A stretch of 64,000 bases of DNA from Theobroma cacao (taxonomy: Eukaryota > Streptophyta > Magnoliopsida > Malvales > Malvaceae): positions 2,387,095 through 2,451,094 of the forward strand of contig NC_030854.1 in assembly GCF_000208745.1 (NCBI RefSeq), read 5' to 3'. The notes beneath the pieces are model-generated. The model worked only from the letters and a program-made list of their open reading frames with translations. It made no database searches and had not been told where the DNA came from. The position numbers were made by a program, and so were the translations under genes. Shown here piece by piece: positions 13,804 to 25,869 of the stretch (position 1 is its first letter; each line of letters starts with the position of its first letter).

Positions 13804-13894
13804 TTTTTTTTTTATAATTAAAAGAGAGAGGATTCGAATTATGTTCTTTAAGTAAGAGATTATGCATCAACCAATGAACCAAATGCTCGAGTGC
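13804..13894 (-). mobile_element. SINE-like retroposon, 91 bp
   Basis: On the minus strand it reads from GAGCATTTGGTTCATTGG (A-box-like TGGTTCATTGG) through AATTCGAATCC (B-box-like) to an A-rich tail. Direct repeats AATTATAAGAA (13793-13803) and AATTATAAAAA (13895-13905) flank it with one mismatch. It sits inside the LINE and is therefore younger than it. Confidence 0.75.
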
Positions 13895-14818
13895 AATTAT
13901 AAAAAATTTGTTGCTAAACAAATTGTTGAATTACTCTCATCGGGCTCTGGCTACGGTGCAAAGGAAGATGACAGATGGGTACATCCCCACTAGCATTTGT
14001 CTCATTGCTGCCCTTAGCAAAACGAATAAAGCTTCCAAGCATAGGAAACAGCCACTTGGAATCCCTCCCTCCCTCCCTCCCTACCTACCCCACCCCCACC
14101 CCCACCAGCCTCCCTCAAACTTAATACAGACGGTGCCGCCAAAGGGAAGCCAGGACCAGCTGGCATCGGGGGTGTTTTGAGGGACCATCTTGGCTTCATA
14201 AAAGTTGCATTCTCCAACCACATAGGCATTGAAGAGTCAAACTATGCTGCATTTCAAGCCATTCAGGAAGGAATCAGATTTTTCTCTCACCATGAGCCAC
14301 ATCCGATGTCCTGGAAGTGGAAAGTGGTTCTTCCAATGCCATCAGCTGGACTAAAGACCACAACAAGGTCTGGCGCATGAAAACTATCTCCGATGCCATT
14401 GAAGTCTATTCGTGTGGCTGCTCTGGAATTTCGTTTAAACATATCCTACGTGAAACCAACACAGTGGCAGATGGATTGGACAAAGTGGGTGTGACAAGGA
14501 CCAATAATTTTTGTGCTTGCTTCAGGAACTTACGCAGGGATGAAGCTACTGACCCCCTCCCCTGATCTTTCTGGTTTTGGTGTGCTGAGCAGTTTACCTA
14601 AGTTGTTGTAGTTCATTGCCTTTAAGTCTTGATAGTTTGACTTTGTGACTGAGTGTTATTAGGCACATCAGGACTCTCCGGATACTTGCCCGTCCCTATG
14701 TGGGGGACCTTTTTGATCTTTTTGCAAGTCACTATGTGACTCTCTGTTAGTCTCCATTGAGAGACATCCTTCAGCAATAAAATCTCAGCCTTTCAAAAAA
14801 AAAAAATTAGTAAAACTT

Positions 14819-15287
14819 ACTTCAAAGCTTTTGGACATGACTTTTTCTTGTTATCTCTTTGTGAAATTTGGGTTATTGTTCAGTTCCGTTTCTTGTTTGT
14901 GCCAATGGTTTCTTATCGTCATGGAACAGACGTATTGGTTAAACCCTGCCATGGACATGCCGATGGGACGTTTCCACCAATGACCGCTGCAGCCTCCACC
15001 TCCACTTTTCACTTTTAGCCCAAGAAAGAAATGTCCGAGTGAGGGTTGGTCTGCTTAGCAAAAGATTTGGTTTCTGATTATTTATTTCCACTTCAATTTT
15101 TTCTGTTGTGTATGTATCATCTGCAACATGGGATGTTGATGTTATCTCTCTCAGTTGCTTAAGAAGGGTTCAGGAGCATAGTAACAGAAGAACATTACTC
15201 CCAACTTTGAAGTGAAATAAAGAGAAAATGCTAGCAAGGAGGAGGACCTAGCCTTTTTCAGTGCATAAAAATAAAGAAAGGTGAAAG
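14819..15287. other. Intergenic DNA between LINE and LTR
   Basis: Unique-looking sequence, moderately AT-rich. No supported gene or structure. Confidence 0.4.
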
Positions 15288-17235
15288 TGTTGGGATCAGT
15301 CCTACAGCCAATTAGGATTGGTTAAGGTTTGATTCCAATCATACAACAATATCATTCATATTGAGTTATTAAAGATTTTTCTTCATCAATTACAATAAGT
15401 TATAAGTTTAATTGGATGAAGTTTATAAGATTAATATGCCTTGCAAGGAAACTATAATGGGTTACAGTTATGAGATCTTTATGCATCAAAGCGTAATCTC
15501 AAAATGTTCCTGATCAATGTATCATTGAGACTGGACATCAATGATACTTAAAGATTGGTATATTCTATGTTCCTTACTTGAAAAGTAAGCAACCGATCTC
15601 ATAGATTGAAGTAACTTGGAACTAAAATGTAGGTGCTTGCCTATGAGAGCAAGTTCACTGAACATGATTTTTCATGAGAAGTGCATTTGGTATTTCACTC
15701 AAGTGTCTATGCAATACTTCTCATGTGTCAATTATGTAAATACTCTCTAGACTTGAAACACTAGGTTGTCTTATGTGTGGAGTGTTATGTTTTGATTTCA
15801 TCCCTATGAATGCCTAACTAAGGATGCCTAAACAAGATGTTTTTGGGTATAGCATGAAACATGTGAAGGTAAATGAGTGATCAAGATAAGAATCATCATC
15901 CCAAGTGATGCAGGGGATATATCCTAACTGTTCTTTGTTGATATCAGCTTATTGAAGTCATTGACCGAGGTGACTTAAAGATTATGAAAGAAGTTTCATA
16001 AGTCTTTATAACCTGATGATCAAACTTTAAAAACGAATATGGAGATCAATAAGAGTAGATACTGCATCATACTCTTATTATCTCCAGGATATACGATGAG
16101 GGAATGAATTACACTGAAAGACTGATCATTGAAAGGTTAAGTCAAACCATCTTGACTCTTCTAACATTTGGGTGGCCATTATGGATTGCTAGATCCCAAT
16201 CTTGGTTTATAAACTCTAGGTAGTTAACTTGATTAATGATAAATTTAAATTAGTTTAAATTTATCTAATTTTAAGTTTAATTTAAGAATTATATGTTGAG
16301 TTTATTGTCAACATGTTAGAAGCCTAATGAGTCACACACCTAAAATGAATGTTGAAAATAAAATGGGAGAGGTGATTAAGTTGGACTTAATCAAATTAGA
16401 AGTTATGAGCTTTTCAAGCATTTGATTAAAATTGTTTAATTAAGTTGTGCCTAATTGATTAAATTTGTTTAATTAAGTCATTGGACCTAATTGATTAAAA
16501 TTGTTTAATTAAATTGTTGGGCTTAATTAAATTATTGGACCTAATTGATTAAATTAAACAATTAAGTTACTTAGATTTCTATAGGACTTAATTAAATTAT
16601 TTATTCAAATTATTGGATTAATTGGTAATTACAAAATACTTTTGTAATGAAGGTTTAAAATTAATTTCAGGTATAAATACCTTGCTATAGCCTCCAAACA
16701 AAAAGAGTGGAAACGGTTGAAAAAAAAAAAAGAGTGAACGGCACATTAAAAATTCTTTTGTCTTGTCGTTCATTGTGTGAAGAAAAATAGTTTTTCATTC
16801 ACTTTATTTATTATTATTATTATTATTTTTTTGTGTTCAGCACTATAATTTTGTGTGAATTATGAGTTTATGAAACTCATCTTTCCTAGTACATTGTCAA
16901 AGCATAGCACTTTCAATCATAAAAAAGAAATTTCTCATTCATTGGTGTAGATCACCATTAGAAGCTACACAAGGATCCCTTGAACAACTTTGGTTTGCAA
17001 CAACCGAGCTAAAGTGGTTGAGCTTTTTGAAGGCTAATTTGGTAGTTTAACAAAAGATTTATCAATTTTTGTTATTTAAGTAAAGTGATATGATCATATA
17101 TTTTTATTTTAATTTAATTATGTACTCGATTTGACATGAAAGAGATCTTAAGAAGGTGAGATGTAAATTTAATTTTTAAATTTATTTTCATTACGTTTTA
17201 TTTATATATAAAGCATGATCAGCCCTCACCCAACA
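15288..17235 (+). mobile_element. Probable solo LTR of a retrotransposon
   Basis: The stretch begins TGTTGGG and ends CCCAACA, the TG...CA inverted ends usual for LTRs. It has no coding capacity and contains a promoter-like TATAAATA at 16672-16679, with a repetitive purine-rich leader after it. The five bases outside each end (gaaag and aatag) match at only three positions, so a target duplication is weak or decayed. No second LTR or internal region is in the window. The style resembles long Copia-type LTRs, but that is an impression only. Confidence 0.45.
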
Positions 17236-17898
17236 AATAGAGTATGAGCTGACACCATTTTCCTCTTTCGCCAAGTAAGAGACATACATGTCATAAAAAG
17301 ATTTGAGTCACGTCAATGCGGAAGTAACCTTGCAAAAACAAAATGTCAATGCACAAGTAATTTGTATCAAAATTCTGCAGATATGTAGAGAAGTAGAGGC
17401 AGCAAAAAGTTCCGAGTGGACTTTGATGCCTTCTCTCTGAGATAGCATCATAATCAACAGACATTCTTGGCATAATTGCCAGAAGTTAGGATTGATCACT
17501 TAAGTAACAAAGACCTAAAGCTGCCCTGAAGTTGTTACAAGACCTCTAGAAACCTGAAACAAAACAGTGCTGATATATATAACATATTAGATGTGCAGTT
17601 ATTACTTATTATCTCATGGAGGAAACAATTAATTTAAGAAAGAATGCAATAAGTTGAAGGCAGGCGGCATTAGAAGAAGATGAGGATCCGTAATGTCCTC
17701 CCTCTAATTTGAATTGCCAACAGAAAACTGCCTTCATAGCTAAAATTCACAAGAAGGTGGCATAGTAAATTTAGTAAAAAGTCATATATTGTGAGCTTCA
17801 CAGTCACTTCAGGTCTTTGGTTCTGATGGCCTTGAGTCCGGAGCGCCTTTATCAAGACCAAATATCAAGTTGGAGACTATACCTTCTTTCAGTTGCTA
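17236..17898. other. 3' flank of WRKY44
   Basis: Non-coding DNA that should include the WRKY44 3' UTR. No independent gene is supported. Confidence 0.5.
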
Positions 17899-20065
17899 TC
17901 ATCGCTTGTCTTTACTAGCAGGTGAATTAGAATCTGGATCAGAGGCCACAGGATTTGTGTTCCTAAGTGGCATCTCGTGGTTATGTTTGCCTTCATACGT
18001 TGTGATGAAAGCTCTTGGATCATCCGATGCTCTTTCCACATGCTTGCGCACATTGCACTTAAGACTCGTGCATCTATAGTAACTTCTGCAAGACAAATTA
18101 CCCAAAGTAGTAAGAAAACAAGGCTAAGAAACTACATGGTCGGTGGATGATGCATATATAGTACGTGTATCATATATGTCTTATAGATGCTGCATCTATT
18201 TTGGACTATGGAGAGGTTGTGATCGCATGTTTTATTAGAGAAGGAACTGCTTGCAAAAGTGTTTAGCTATCACAAACCAACAATACCATGATTCAAGCAG
18301 TAGAGTGAAAACAAAATCACTCAAAAGTAGGAAGGGGCACCACATTAAGCCTAAAGGAGGTCCTATCAGCTATGAATTATGATGTGTATCTTGAACAAGT
18401 TGAATTTTAACCTGGGATATGGATTTCCCTTCACCACCTTCTGCCCATACTTTCTCCACCGAAAGCCATCTCCCATAATCTCAGAATCTGTACAACTTTG
18501 CACTACAACACGAGGTTCCTGGATGCCTTCCCCTGAGGTGCCCACTTCACTGGATTGATTCTCACTTTTCCTGAAGGAAACAGATCATAATTCAACACAA
18601 TTTGAATTAGCTAAATGCTTTCAATTAAAGAATTGTATGTGATTTCAAACCGCTTTGTGTGGCAAATTCTCAAAGACCTAAAATCCTTATCATCTCAATT
18701 TCTTACCTTCTTTTACTCCTAGGCTCATCATCTTCTCCCTCCTTGCTTCGTTCCTCACATTCCCCACTAAGACCAATGGAATTTTCTGAAGTTACACCAG
18801 CATTAACAGCTCCAGTAGTAACATGCTCATGAGATAGCACAGCTTTCCCTTGATAAGATGAGGGAGCAGACAATCCGACTTCATTCTGATTTTCAACTCT
18901 ACCTTCAGAACCTTCATTCCTTTCATTAGGATTATTACTCCACAATGAGTTGTTGGTATCTTGACCAGTCCCATCAGAAGTAAAGCCTAACCCTTGGGTC
19001 CCAGACGAATTTCGTTTGGGAGGCTGAGGCTTTGAATGGTTGTGTTCACCCTTGTAGACAATTTCAGCTATTTGACCATCAAATGATCTTTCAACTTTCT
19101 TTTTTACAGGACAATTTGGGTGTGTACACTTATAGTAGCTTCGTGGATACTCACTTCCTTTCACTTGCTTTTGCCCATATTTCCTCCAATTATAGCCATC
19201 ATAAGAAGGCCGATCAATATTTGCTGCAGCTGGTAAGCTTTTTGGATCCTCCTCCATGTTCTGAGATCCCACCTTTGAGGGTTCACTTGTCTGATCTGTT
19301 TCTGCGTGTGATGGAGCATTCTGGTGAAAATTAGGACAAACTTGGGATCTGAAATTCTTTTTCTCTTGGTTTGTATGTTGAGCTGGTGCCTCTGTTGATT
19401 GCAGTGTTTGTTGATTGCTAATGCTGAAGTTCCCCTGCAAAATTGAAACTCTAATATCAGTAGAAGGACCTGGGCTTCGGCAAAATTAACATCACTCCAT
19501 CTCAATGAGTATGGCATAGATAATGAGCATCTGTGGGGATAAATATTATCTTGGACTAGTTATTAGTATTCTTTAATCTAGAAGTGGCAGTTTCTCTAGT
19601 AGATAAACTAACACATGGAGTTCTGCAACTAACCATGTTTGCCAAGAGAGAAACAGTTGTCTTCGATACAAGCTTTGCCTGTGGTTTGTATACTACGGTA
19701 GGTTTGACATTTGATTTTAAAACCTTATCAGATGAACTAGAAACACCTATTCCAGGGAGCTCTGCCTGAAATTGTCAGATGACAAAGCGATGAGAGGAAA
19801 AAAAATCTCAAAATGAGAAAGATATCCAGATGAAATAAGAGGAAACCTGGGAAGAAGCCGCAGCAGATGGAGCTTGATTCACCGCTGGCTTGAACCTCAC
19901 TGTCTTTGGTCTAATTGCAGGAACTGCAGTTTCAGAACAGGCATTAGGGGGTGAGGCATTGATGGCACCTGCAAGCAACTCCGAGAAAGACTTAAAACTA
20001 GAGCAAGTAGGCTTTGAAGCTACTGGCTTAGCTATGACTATCCTCTCTGCTTCTTTAACCTCCAT
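17899..20065 (-). CDS. WRKY44: WRKY44 / TRANSPARENT TESTA GLABRA 2 group I transcription factor
   Basis: Nuclear W-box-binding factor. In Arabidopsis TTG2 controls trichome growth, seed-coat mucilage and tannin, and root-hair patterning below the MYB-bHLH-WD40 complex. Exons in transcript order: 20065-19847, 19765-19634, 19434-18707, 18570-18412 and 18085-17899, giving 474 residues with all phases fitting. The N-terminus [19 protein letters not shown] and the block [14 protein letters not shown] [11 protein letters not shown] are TTG2 signatures. First WRKYGQK about residue 200, followed by a C2H2 zinc ligand set ending EHNH. Second WRKYGQK about residue 398, with its usual intron inside the domain (after ...NPYPR) and ligands ending KHNH. 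The linker carries a basic RSKRRK nuclear-localisation candidate. The start ATG at 20065 is chosen because MEVK matches the family; an upstream in-frame ATG exists 24 bases earlier. Confidence 0.94.
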
Positions 20066-23000
20066 TTTAATAAATATACGAAATGTCAATTATATTTTAC
20101 AGGAGCATAATATGCTGGAAAGAAGCCTTGCAAACCCAACTATGCCATGCCCTTGATACTCAATTAAGCTGAATAGCAGTAGAAAATAGTATTGTTCTTG
20201 AGAAGGAAAACTTGCTGAAGGAGGGATGTTCAGAAGATGTTATAGAATTCACTCTCTGCCAGTGTCAGCTTCAGTTATGCACAGCTCAAAATCAACATAT
20301 TCAGACCTGTGCGCACCAGGATTATGTAAGTAACATGTATAAATAGAAGACTAAATTGATAAGTGTTACAAAAGAAAGTTACATGCGAATGAGTGTGTGT
20401 CCTCAAAAAGATTAGATACATATCATAAACCAAACAACTCGGTGCACGCTACAGCAGATATATCTGGGTAGCAAAATCTGTTTATAGAGTTCATAAAAAC
20501 TAGCTCTAATTCAACATTGTGCCGTATTTTAACGCTAATAAGACCATCTCTAAAATACACACTTGTTTCATCATATATTACCTCCCACATATTAGTAAGA
20601 GTAGAAAAGCAACCTTTTCACAAGCTAAATAACCATAAATTATGAGATAGGAAGGCATAAAGGACACAGAGAAAGGTGATGAAGAAAGCTCCAAAAACTA
20701 GAACCTCCTCCTCAGCCAGCTGGAAAAAGCTCATGTAAAATAATAACGGCACACATTATCACCATTTCATTGCTAATTCATTTCCTTCTGCCTTGCAATT
20801 GGTAGCTAACGGGTATTAGGAGATAGTCCCTGTGAAATTCCTCTGCTCTCAGGTTATTACTGCATATAATATTAGAATGACATAGCCTTTTATTGGAGGA
20901 GAGATAAGCAGTCCCAAAAACCTTCCCCGCAGTAAAAGATGTTGAGCTCTATCAGCTTCGGATGCAAACAGAATTGTTCTCTCTCAGTCTCAACAAAATA
21001 GCAAACTCACAGCACAAACATGAACCAACTGGGTGATTTTTGAACCATTTCTAGGATCCACTTTTCATGAACTAATGCAGCTATCAATACCCTCTCAGAG
21101 TTGCTTAACATTCATAATATCATTAACCTATAAATTGTCCTAAATCAGGGTGTTTGCTATGGAACAAACTATCAACTATGGCAGAATACCTCAGCAGTAA
21201 GACTATGGCATGGAGAAAGTTCAAACGATACCGGTGACAGGAATTTTCCTTTTAAAGGTATGCCAAATGAATAAATTGGATAAGACAGATATCCTGCTTT
21301 CTGGAAAGTCTCTAAAGCTGCACTCATACTTGAATGTAGTTGAATAATTGAACCAACTTTTGCTGACAGAGAAAACTTCTCTCTTCAACCTTCAGAGTAG
21401 CTACCGCATTCTGAACCAAACGTTTATGCTTAGAAAATAAAATTGAGAGATTGAAATATGCTGAAACTTCCCCATTTTCTCCATTTTATAAACCAACACT
21501 AGTTATTTCCCAGCTTTCCTCGCCAGCAGTATGTACAAAGATGCTCAAACATTTGCTCTGCTACTTCAAAACGATAACACAATCATAATACAAACTCCCT
21601 TCACCCTTACCTTAATCCTATCTAGAAGATAACCCAGCTGCTATTTGACAGTTTTCCTCCTCTGGTCATGAAGAGCCTAAATTTCAGGATTTCCAAATAA
21701 AATGTAGGCCAGAACCCAGAAAATCACTGACCATAGATCAAGATAAAGCTCATCTTTAGTTACAGTTACGACCATAGATGAAGAGAAGTCTCTACACTTC
21801 CAACCTACAGTAACTACAACAAAACACCACCATATTTACATCAAATAGACTCTAGTCTATATCAACCTTGTGAACCAATATCTTCTTTTCTAGAAAAATT
21901 TAACTACCCCATATTGCTTTATGAAGAAGGAAAAAAAAACAAATATTTAGGATTGTGCGAAAGAAAGATAAGCTCGTTTTACTTGTCACAGTAATAACAA
22001 GCCCAAAAAAAGTCCTTCTCTGCAGAGAAAATCCAAACCCCAAGAATAAAATATTTACAAAAAAAAAAAGGAAAGAGGAAATCTGAAAGTTCAACTGATT
22101 AGTTCAAAGCAAAACGTAGATAAACACAAAAAAAAATCTAAAAATAAAAAATAATGCTGAAGGAAATGAAAAGAGTAACAGCAGAAAGGAAATGAGAACT
22201 GACCAGAATGGCAGATAAGTAATACACTTAACAACTTGTTTTTGCTTCCATGAAATCTCATTTCATTCACTCTTTTAGCTCAGTCTGCATAACAGACCAA
22301 GGAATTTGACCTCAGAAACTTCTTCAGCAGGAAAAAAAAAACGTAGATGCATACATGTAGAAAAGGAAACGTGACTGAAACTCTGAAACACAAAGAACTT
22401 GACCTCGAAGAGCGAGAAAGCTTAACCAGTTAACAAAGGAAACACAATATATTGTTTATACATGAAATGATAGTTCTTTCTGTGTGTTCTTGAACTTATT
22501 AAAGAGAAAACAGGCTTGGAAACAAAAGGGTTTGGATTAAACTGGTTTCTTTAGAGCAGCAACCCATGTTTCTTTCAAGGCCAGAGAAAAAGATTAAGAT
22601 TTCGGTTTAGTGTCTGAAACTGGGAATGTGAGGAAGTTCCATAGTTTTGACAGGAGGAAAAGGAGCAAAAAAGAATGAAGAAGAAAGGTTGCTAAAGGTA
22701 AAATAATGAGGCGAAAATCCCACCAAAAGTATTTTTATTTTTGTTTTATTTAATGTTATTTTATTAATAAATTATAAATTTTGGTTGTCCGTTTCTTTTC
22801 TGGAAATGTTTTGCCTATTTGGGAAATTTGTTGTATACATATGAGATTTGCATCAGACGCTGGTGATTGGTGGATTAGACGGGGGAGAGAGAGAGAGAGT
22901 GATGGTATGGCCAACTAACTGTCTCTGTGTCTCGTTTGACTCTCTGATACAGGTCCTTTCCATCATAAAATTTTGAAACCCTAGCCCACCTTCCCCGTCA

Positions 23001-23188
23001 CAGCGCGTGTAACACGACGAGTCTACTGCTCCCGTTTTGTCTTCGTTCCACAAAAGACTGTTTCTACCCATGTTTTTTTCATGGGAAGGTAAAAATTACA
23101 AGGGTAAAAGAGTCCTTCCATGTGAACCGTGAGCCCTTGTAGCCGTTTGGGTATATAAATGAAGCCGTTGGGTTTGTATTGGAGACTG
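20066..23188. other. WRKY44 upstream region (leader, probable 5' UTR intron, promoter)
   Basis: About 3 kb with many A/T and pyrimidine tracts but no coding exon I can support. Upstream non-coding exons of WRKY44 are likely but could not be placed. A GA run is at about 22879-22900. Confidence 0.4.
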
Positions 23189-23204
23189 GTCCTAACGTGT
23201 GTGG

Positions 23205-23333
23205 GTTTTTTTTTTTTTTTTATAATTGAGGATAGAAAATTTTAACTCTACTATTTACGTAGGAGAGAAAGATTTTAACTTTATTTTTTAAGTAAAAAAA
23301 TTATATATTAATAAATAAATTAAATGTTCAGAT
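23205..23333 (-). mobile_element. SINE-like retroposon, 129 bp
   Basis: A run of T's (a poly(A) tail on the minus strand) leads a body ending aataaattaaatgttcagat. It is bounded by GTCCTAACGTGTGTGG (23189-23204) and GTCCTAACGTATGTGG (23334-23349), 15 of 16 matching. An internal near-repeat of the attttaact segment makes it longer than its relatives. Confidence 0.75.
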
Positions 23334-23432
23334 GTCCTAACGTATGTGGTTAAAGAGCCAAATGATTTAATTCTGTTGAGCTATTAATTTAATGTTATAT
23401 TTGTAATAACTCTAACATTGTTGATATTTCAA

Positions 23433-23452
23433 ATATATATATATATATATAT
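23433..23452. repeat. (AT)n microsatellite
   Basis: Simple AT run in intergenic DNA. Confidence 0.9.
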
Positions 23453-24203
23453 AATTACAAAAGACTATAGAGAGTATTCCTCCAACCATCAAATAACTAT
23501 TTTAATAAAATATTTTCAAAATTTCGATTAGTATTTTGTATATAATTTCTGTTCTTACAAATGGTTAGTTGTCAATTTTATCCAATAAAATTGACAAAAT
23601 ACCCTTAATTCAAAGATAATTTATTGGTTCACTATATTTTTTTAATTTTATGAGGCAAAATTAATATCCCACAAGAAGTTATCCACATGATACAATTAAG
23701 AAAAAAAATTCACATAATGCTGATTAAATAAAAAATTGAAAAAGTTTTATTTGGAAAAAGTTGAAATCATAATGGGTATAGATCGAGTTTAATAGTTGAT
23801 TTGAGATATAAAATGTCAAGTTCCTTAAGATACATAATTAAAAATCTCCACTATTATATACTTTTGTCAAAAGAATGAGGGAGAAGAAGGAGGAAAATTT
23901 AAGAGAATTTTGTGTACATAAAAGGCAACAATTTGTCAAAATAGCTTGAACACATGCACTAGGATAAGATTAGCAAGTTAAGCAAATAGGGCTTGTCATT
24001 TTGTCATGGTCAAAAACCCAAAAACACTCAACACATTTTCATTTCACCCATTGACTTACTGCATTTTGGTGTTGAAAACAATGCAGATGATGACTATCAT
24101 ATAAGGAAAAAAGGGTTTAAAAATACAAAAAAGACTAATTGAATCAAGATTTGGTCAAGCAGAATCAAGAAACAAGAATTCTAAGAATGTAACCCATATA
24201 ATA
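23453..24203. other. AT-rich intergenic DNA
   Basis: No gene, repeat end or conserved structure seen. Confidence 0.4.
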
Positions 24204-24213
24204 ATTAAAGACT

Positions 24214-24300
24214 GTTTTTTAATTGAAAAAAAAATAAAATCCTATTATTTAAGTGAAAAATTATACGCTAATTAATGAATCAAATGTTCGAATATTAATT
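24214..24300 (-). mobile_element. SINE-like retroposon, 87 bp
   Basis: Same family by its closing segment ctaattaatgaatcaaatgt. Flanked by ATTAAAGACT (24204-24213) and ATTAAAAACT (24301-24310), nine of ten matching. Confidence 0.6.
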
Positions 24301-24680
24301 ATTAAAAACTTTATAAATTATTTCACTGTGTTGAGATAATCAAACTGTAAGATTATGGTAAAGCCGCCCTCTCATAATCAAAATCATAATTGCTCCACTC
24401 AATGAAGACTTTGGAGACTTTTATCATAGATTTGTCGAAAGCTATAATTAAATTTATTTTTATAAAAATAAATAAATAATTTAATTTGAATTTATTTATA
24501 TCCAAAATTTATCTCGATGTAAAATATTTATCAAATATAATAATCAGAAATATTTTTAATTACTCTAATTATATTGAAATTGTTAAAATAAAAATTGAGA
24601 AATTCTAACTTTATATATATATCTTTTGAGGAAGGCTTTGAAGATTAGTTGAGGGGATAACGACTTTTGGACTGTTAGTT

Positions 24681-24707
24681 GGGGGCCTGGGATGGGGTTG
24701 GGGGGGG
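24681..24707 (+). other. Potential G-quadruplex tract
   Basis: Four G-runs (5, 3, 4 and 8 G's) separated by loops of 3, 2 and 2 bases meet the usual G4 pattern. It stands out in AT-rich surroundings. Confidence 0.7.
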
Positions 24708-24722
24708 TGTAGGGTGGTGTGG

Positions 24723-25748
24723 AGCTGTCGACCAACTTTCAAACCGAAATTCTAAGTGCGTGACCGGTAGTTGTGTTAGTGTCTCTCGCACGTGCCATGA
24801 ATTGCCTCCAGCCAAGGGCATTGACTGAAGTAATTAAACTGTTGGGTACGGCATCGTTTAAGGATCTTTTTTTTTTTAATAATTTCTTTATACTTAACGA
24901 ATAATTAACGCAAGTTGAGCCGGGTCTTAATTATTATAGCAGATATCCATATCCCTTCTAAGTAAATAATTAGGTTCGAGTTGTAATAGTTATTGCTAAT
25001 TGGATTGAAGTACATGCTTACATATATGATATTATTATAATATTAACTACGCTACATGAACTCGAGATTAATTTACTGTATGTTAAGTTTTTTTTTTTTA
25101 CATTAATTTTAAAGTTTAAAGTACAATATTTTGTATACTTTTTAAAAAAAATTTACTCTATGATTAATGAAGTATTTAAAATGAAGAGTTCATATAACAT
25201 ACAATAGAATGACTTTATTTTAGAAATGGGTTTAGAATGAATTGAAGCGTACTCTAAATCAATAATAAATATGGTGACAAAAATCAATTATAAGTGAAAA
25301 AAGTTACAAAATAAAAAATATATAAAAGTAAGAATCGTACGAAAACAAAGCATTGAATGAGAATATAAGAGCTTCGAAATGTATATCTCTAAACAATTTA
25401 AAAGCTATAGGGGAGTCAGAATACTGTGGGCTTGCTCCTCTATTAGAGACATCATTCTCAAAGAATACCTCTTATATATCTCTAAATATGGATATATTAT
25501 ATTTAAGTAATGGTTTACTTGTTTGATAATGCTTTGTTGGTAATTTCTGTCGGTGATAGTCTTTTTCAATGAAAAATTTGGTGGCATTAGAAATTTATTT
25601 ATACTCAAAAAATTTTCAATTATTATTTTTTAGTTAACGAATTTCATCGAAAAATAACAAAATTAATTGTCTGTTTATAATTCAATAAAAAAAGCAAAAA
25701 CTTTATTTTTATTAAGAAATTAAATATTGACAAATAAAAGATTCAAGC
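24723..25748. other. AT-rich intergenic DNA
   Basis: A short less AT-rich segment to about 24830 is followed by AT-rich DNA. No gene is supported. Confidence 0.4.
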
Positions 25749-25762
25749 TCCATCTCTATTGA

Positions 25763-25855
25763 TACCTGAGCATTTGATTCATTGATTGTTGTATTATCTC
25801 ATATTTAAAGAGAAGGGTTTGATCCCTCCTCTCTAATTATATATATAAAAAAAAA
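25763..25855 (+). mobile_element. SINE-like retroposon, 93 bp, with perfect target duplication
   Basis: The clearest copy. Perfect 14-bp direct repeats TCCATCTCTATTGA lie at 25749-25762 and 25856-25869. The body carries an A-box-like TTGATTCATTG, a B-box-like GGTTTGATCCC about 33 bases on, and an A-tail. This layout (tRNA-type internal promoter, A-tail, target duplication) is that of a very short SINE. Confidence 0.85.
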
Positions 25856-25869
25856 TCCATCTCTATTGA

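Larger units (their letters stand above)
13493..14805 (+). mobile_element. 5'-truncated non-LTR retrotransposon (LINE) with RNase H remnant
   Basis: A dead LINE tail. Perfect 14-bp direct repeats AATTAGTAAAACTT flank it at 13479-13492 and 14805-14818; the first bases of the right copy merge with the poly(A) tail (from about 14795). The left end encodes a stretch like the zinc-binding domain after plant LINE reverse transcriptases (CTSAWETWSSCCRKWGVNW). Further right is a plant RNase H-like domain with LNTDGAAKGKPGPAG, then EESNYAAFQA, and FKHILRETNTVADGL near the end. The frame is broken near 14270-14310 and the third acidic position reads ESGS where ESDS is usual, so it is inactive. Two SINE-like insertions split it between about 13685 and 13905. 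The 3' UTR ends cagcctttcaaaaa. Confidence 0.85.

Noticed and set aside
14014..14229. Minus-strand Gly/Pro-rich ORF
   Set aside because: Antisense of the LINE; the Gly run is the reverse of a CCCTCC/CCCCCA tract.
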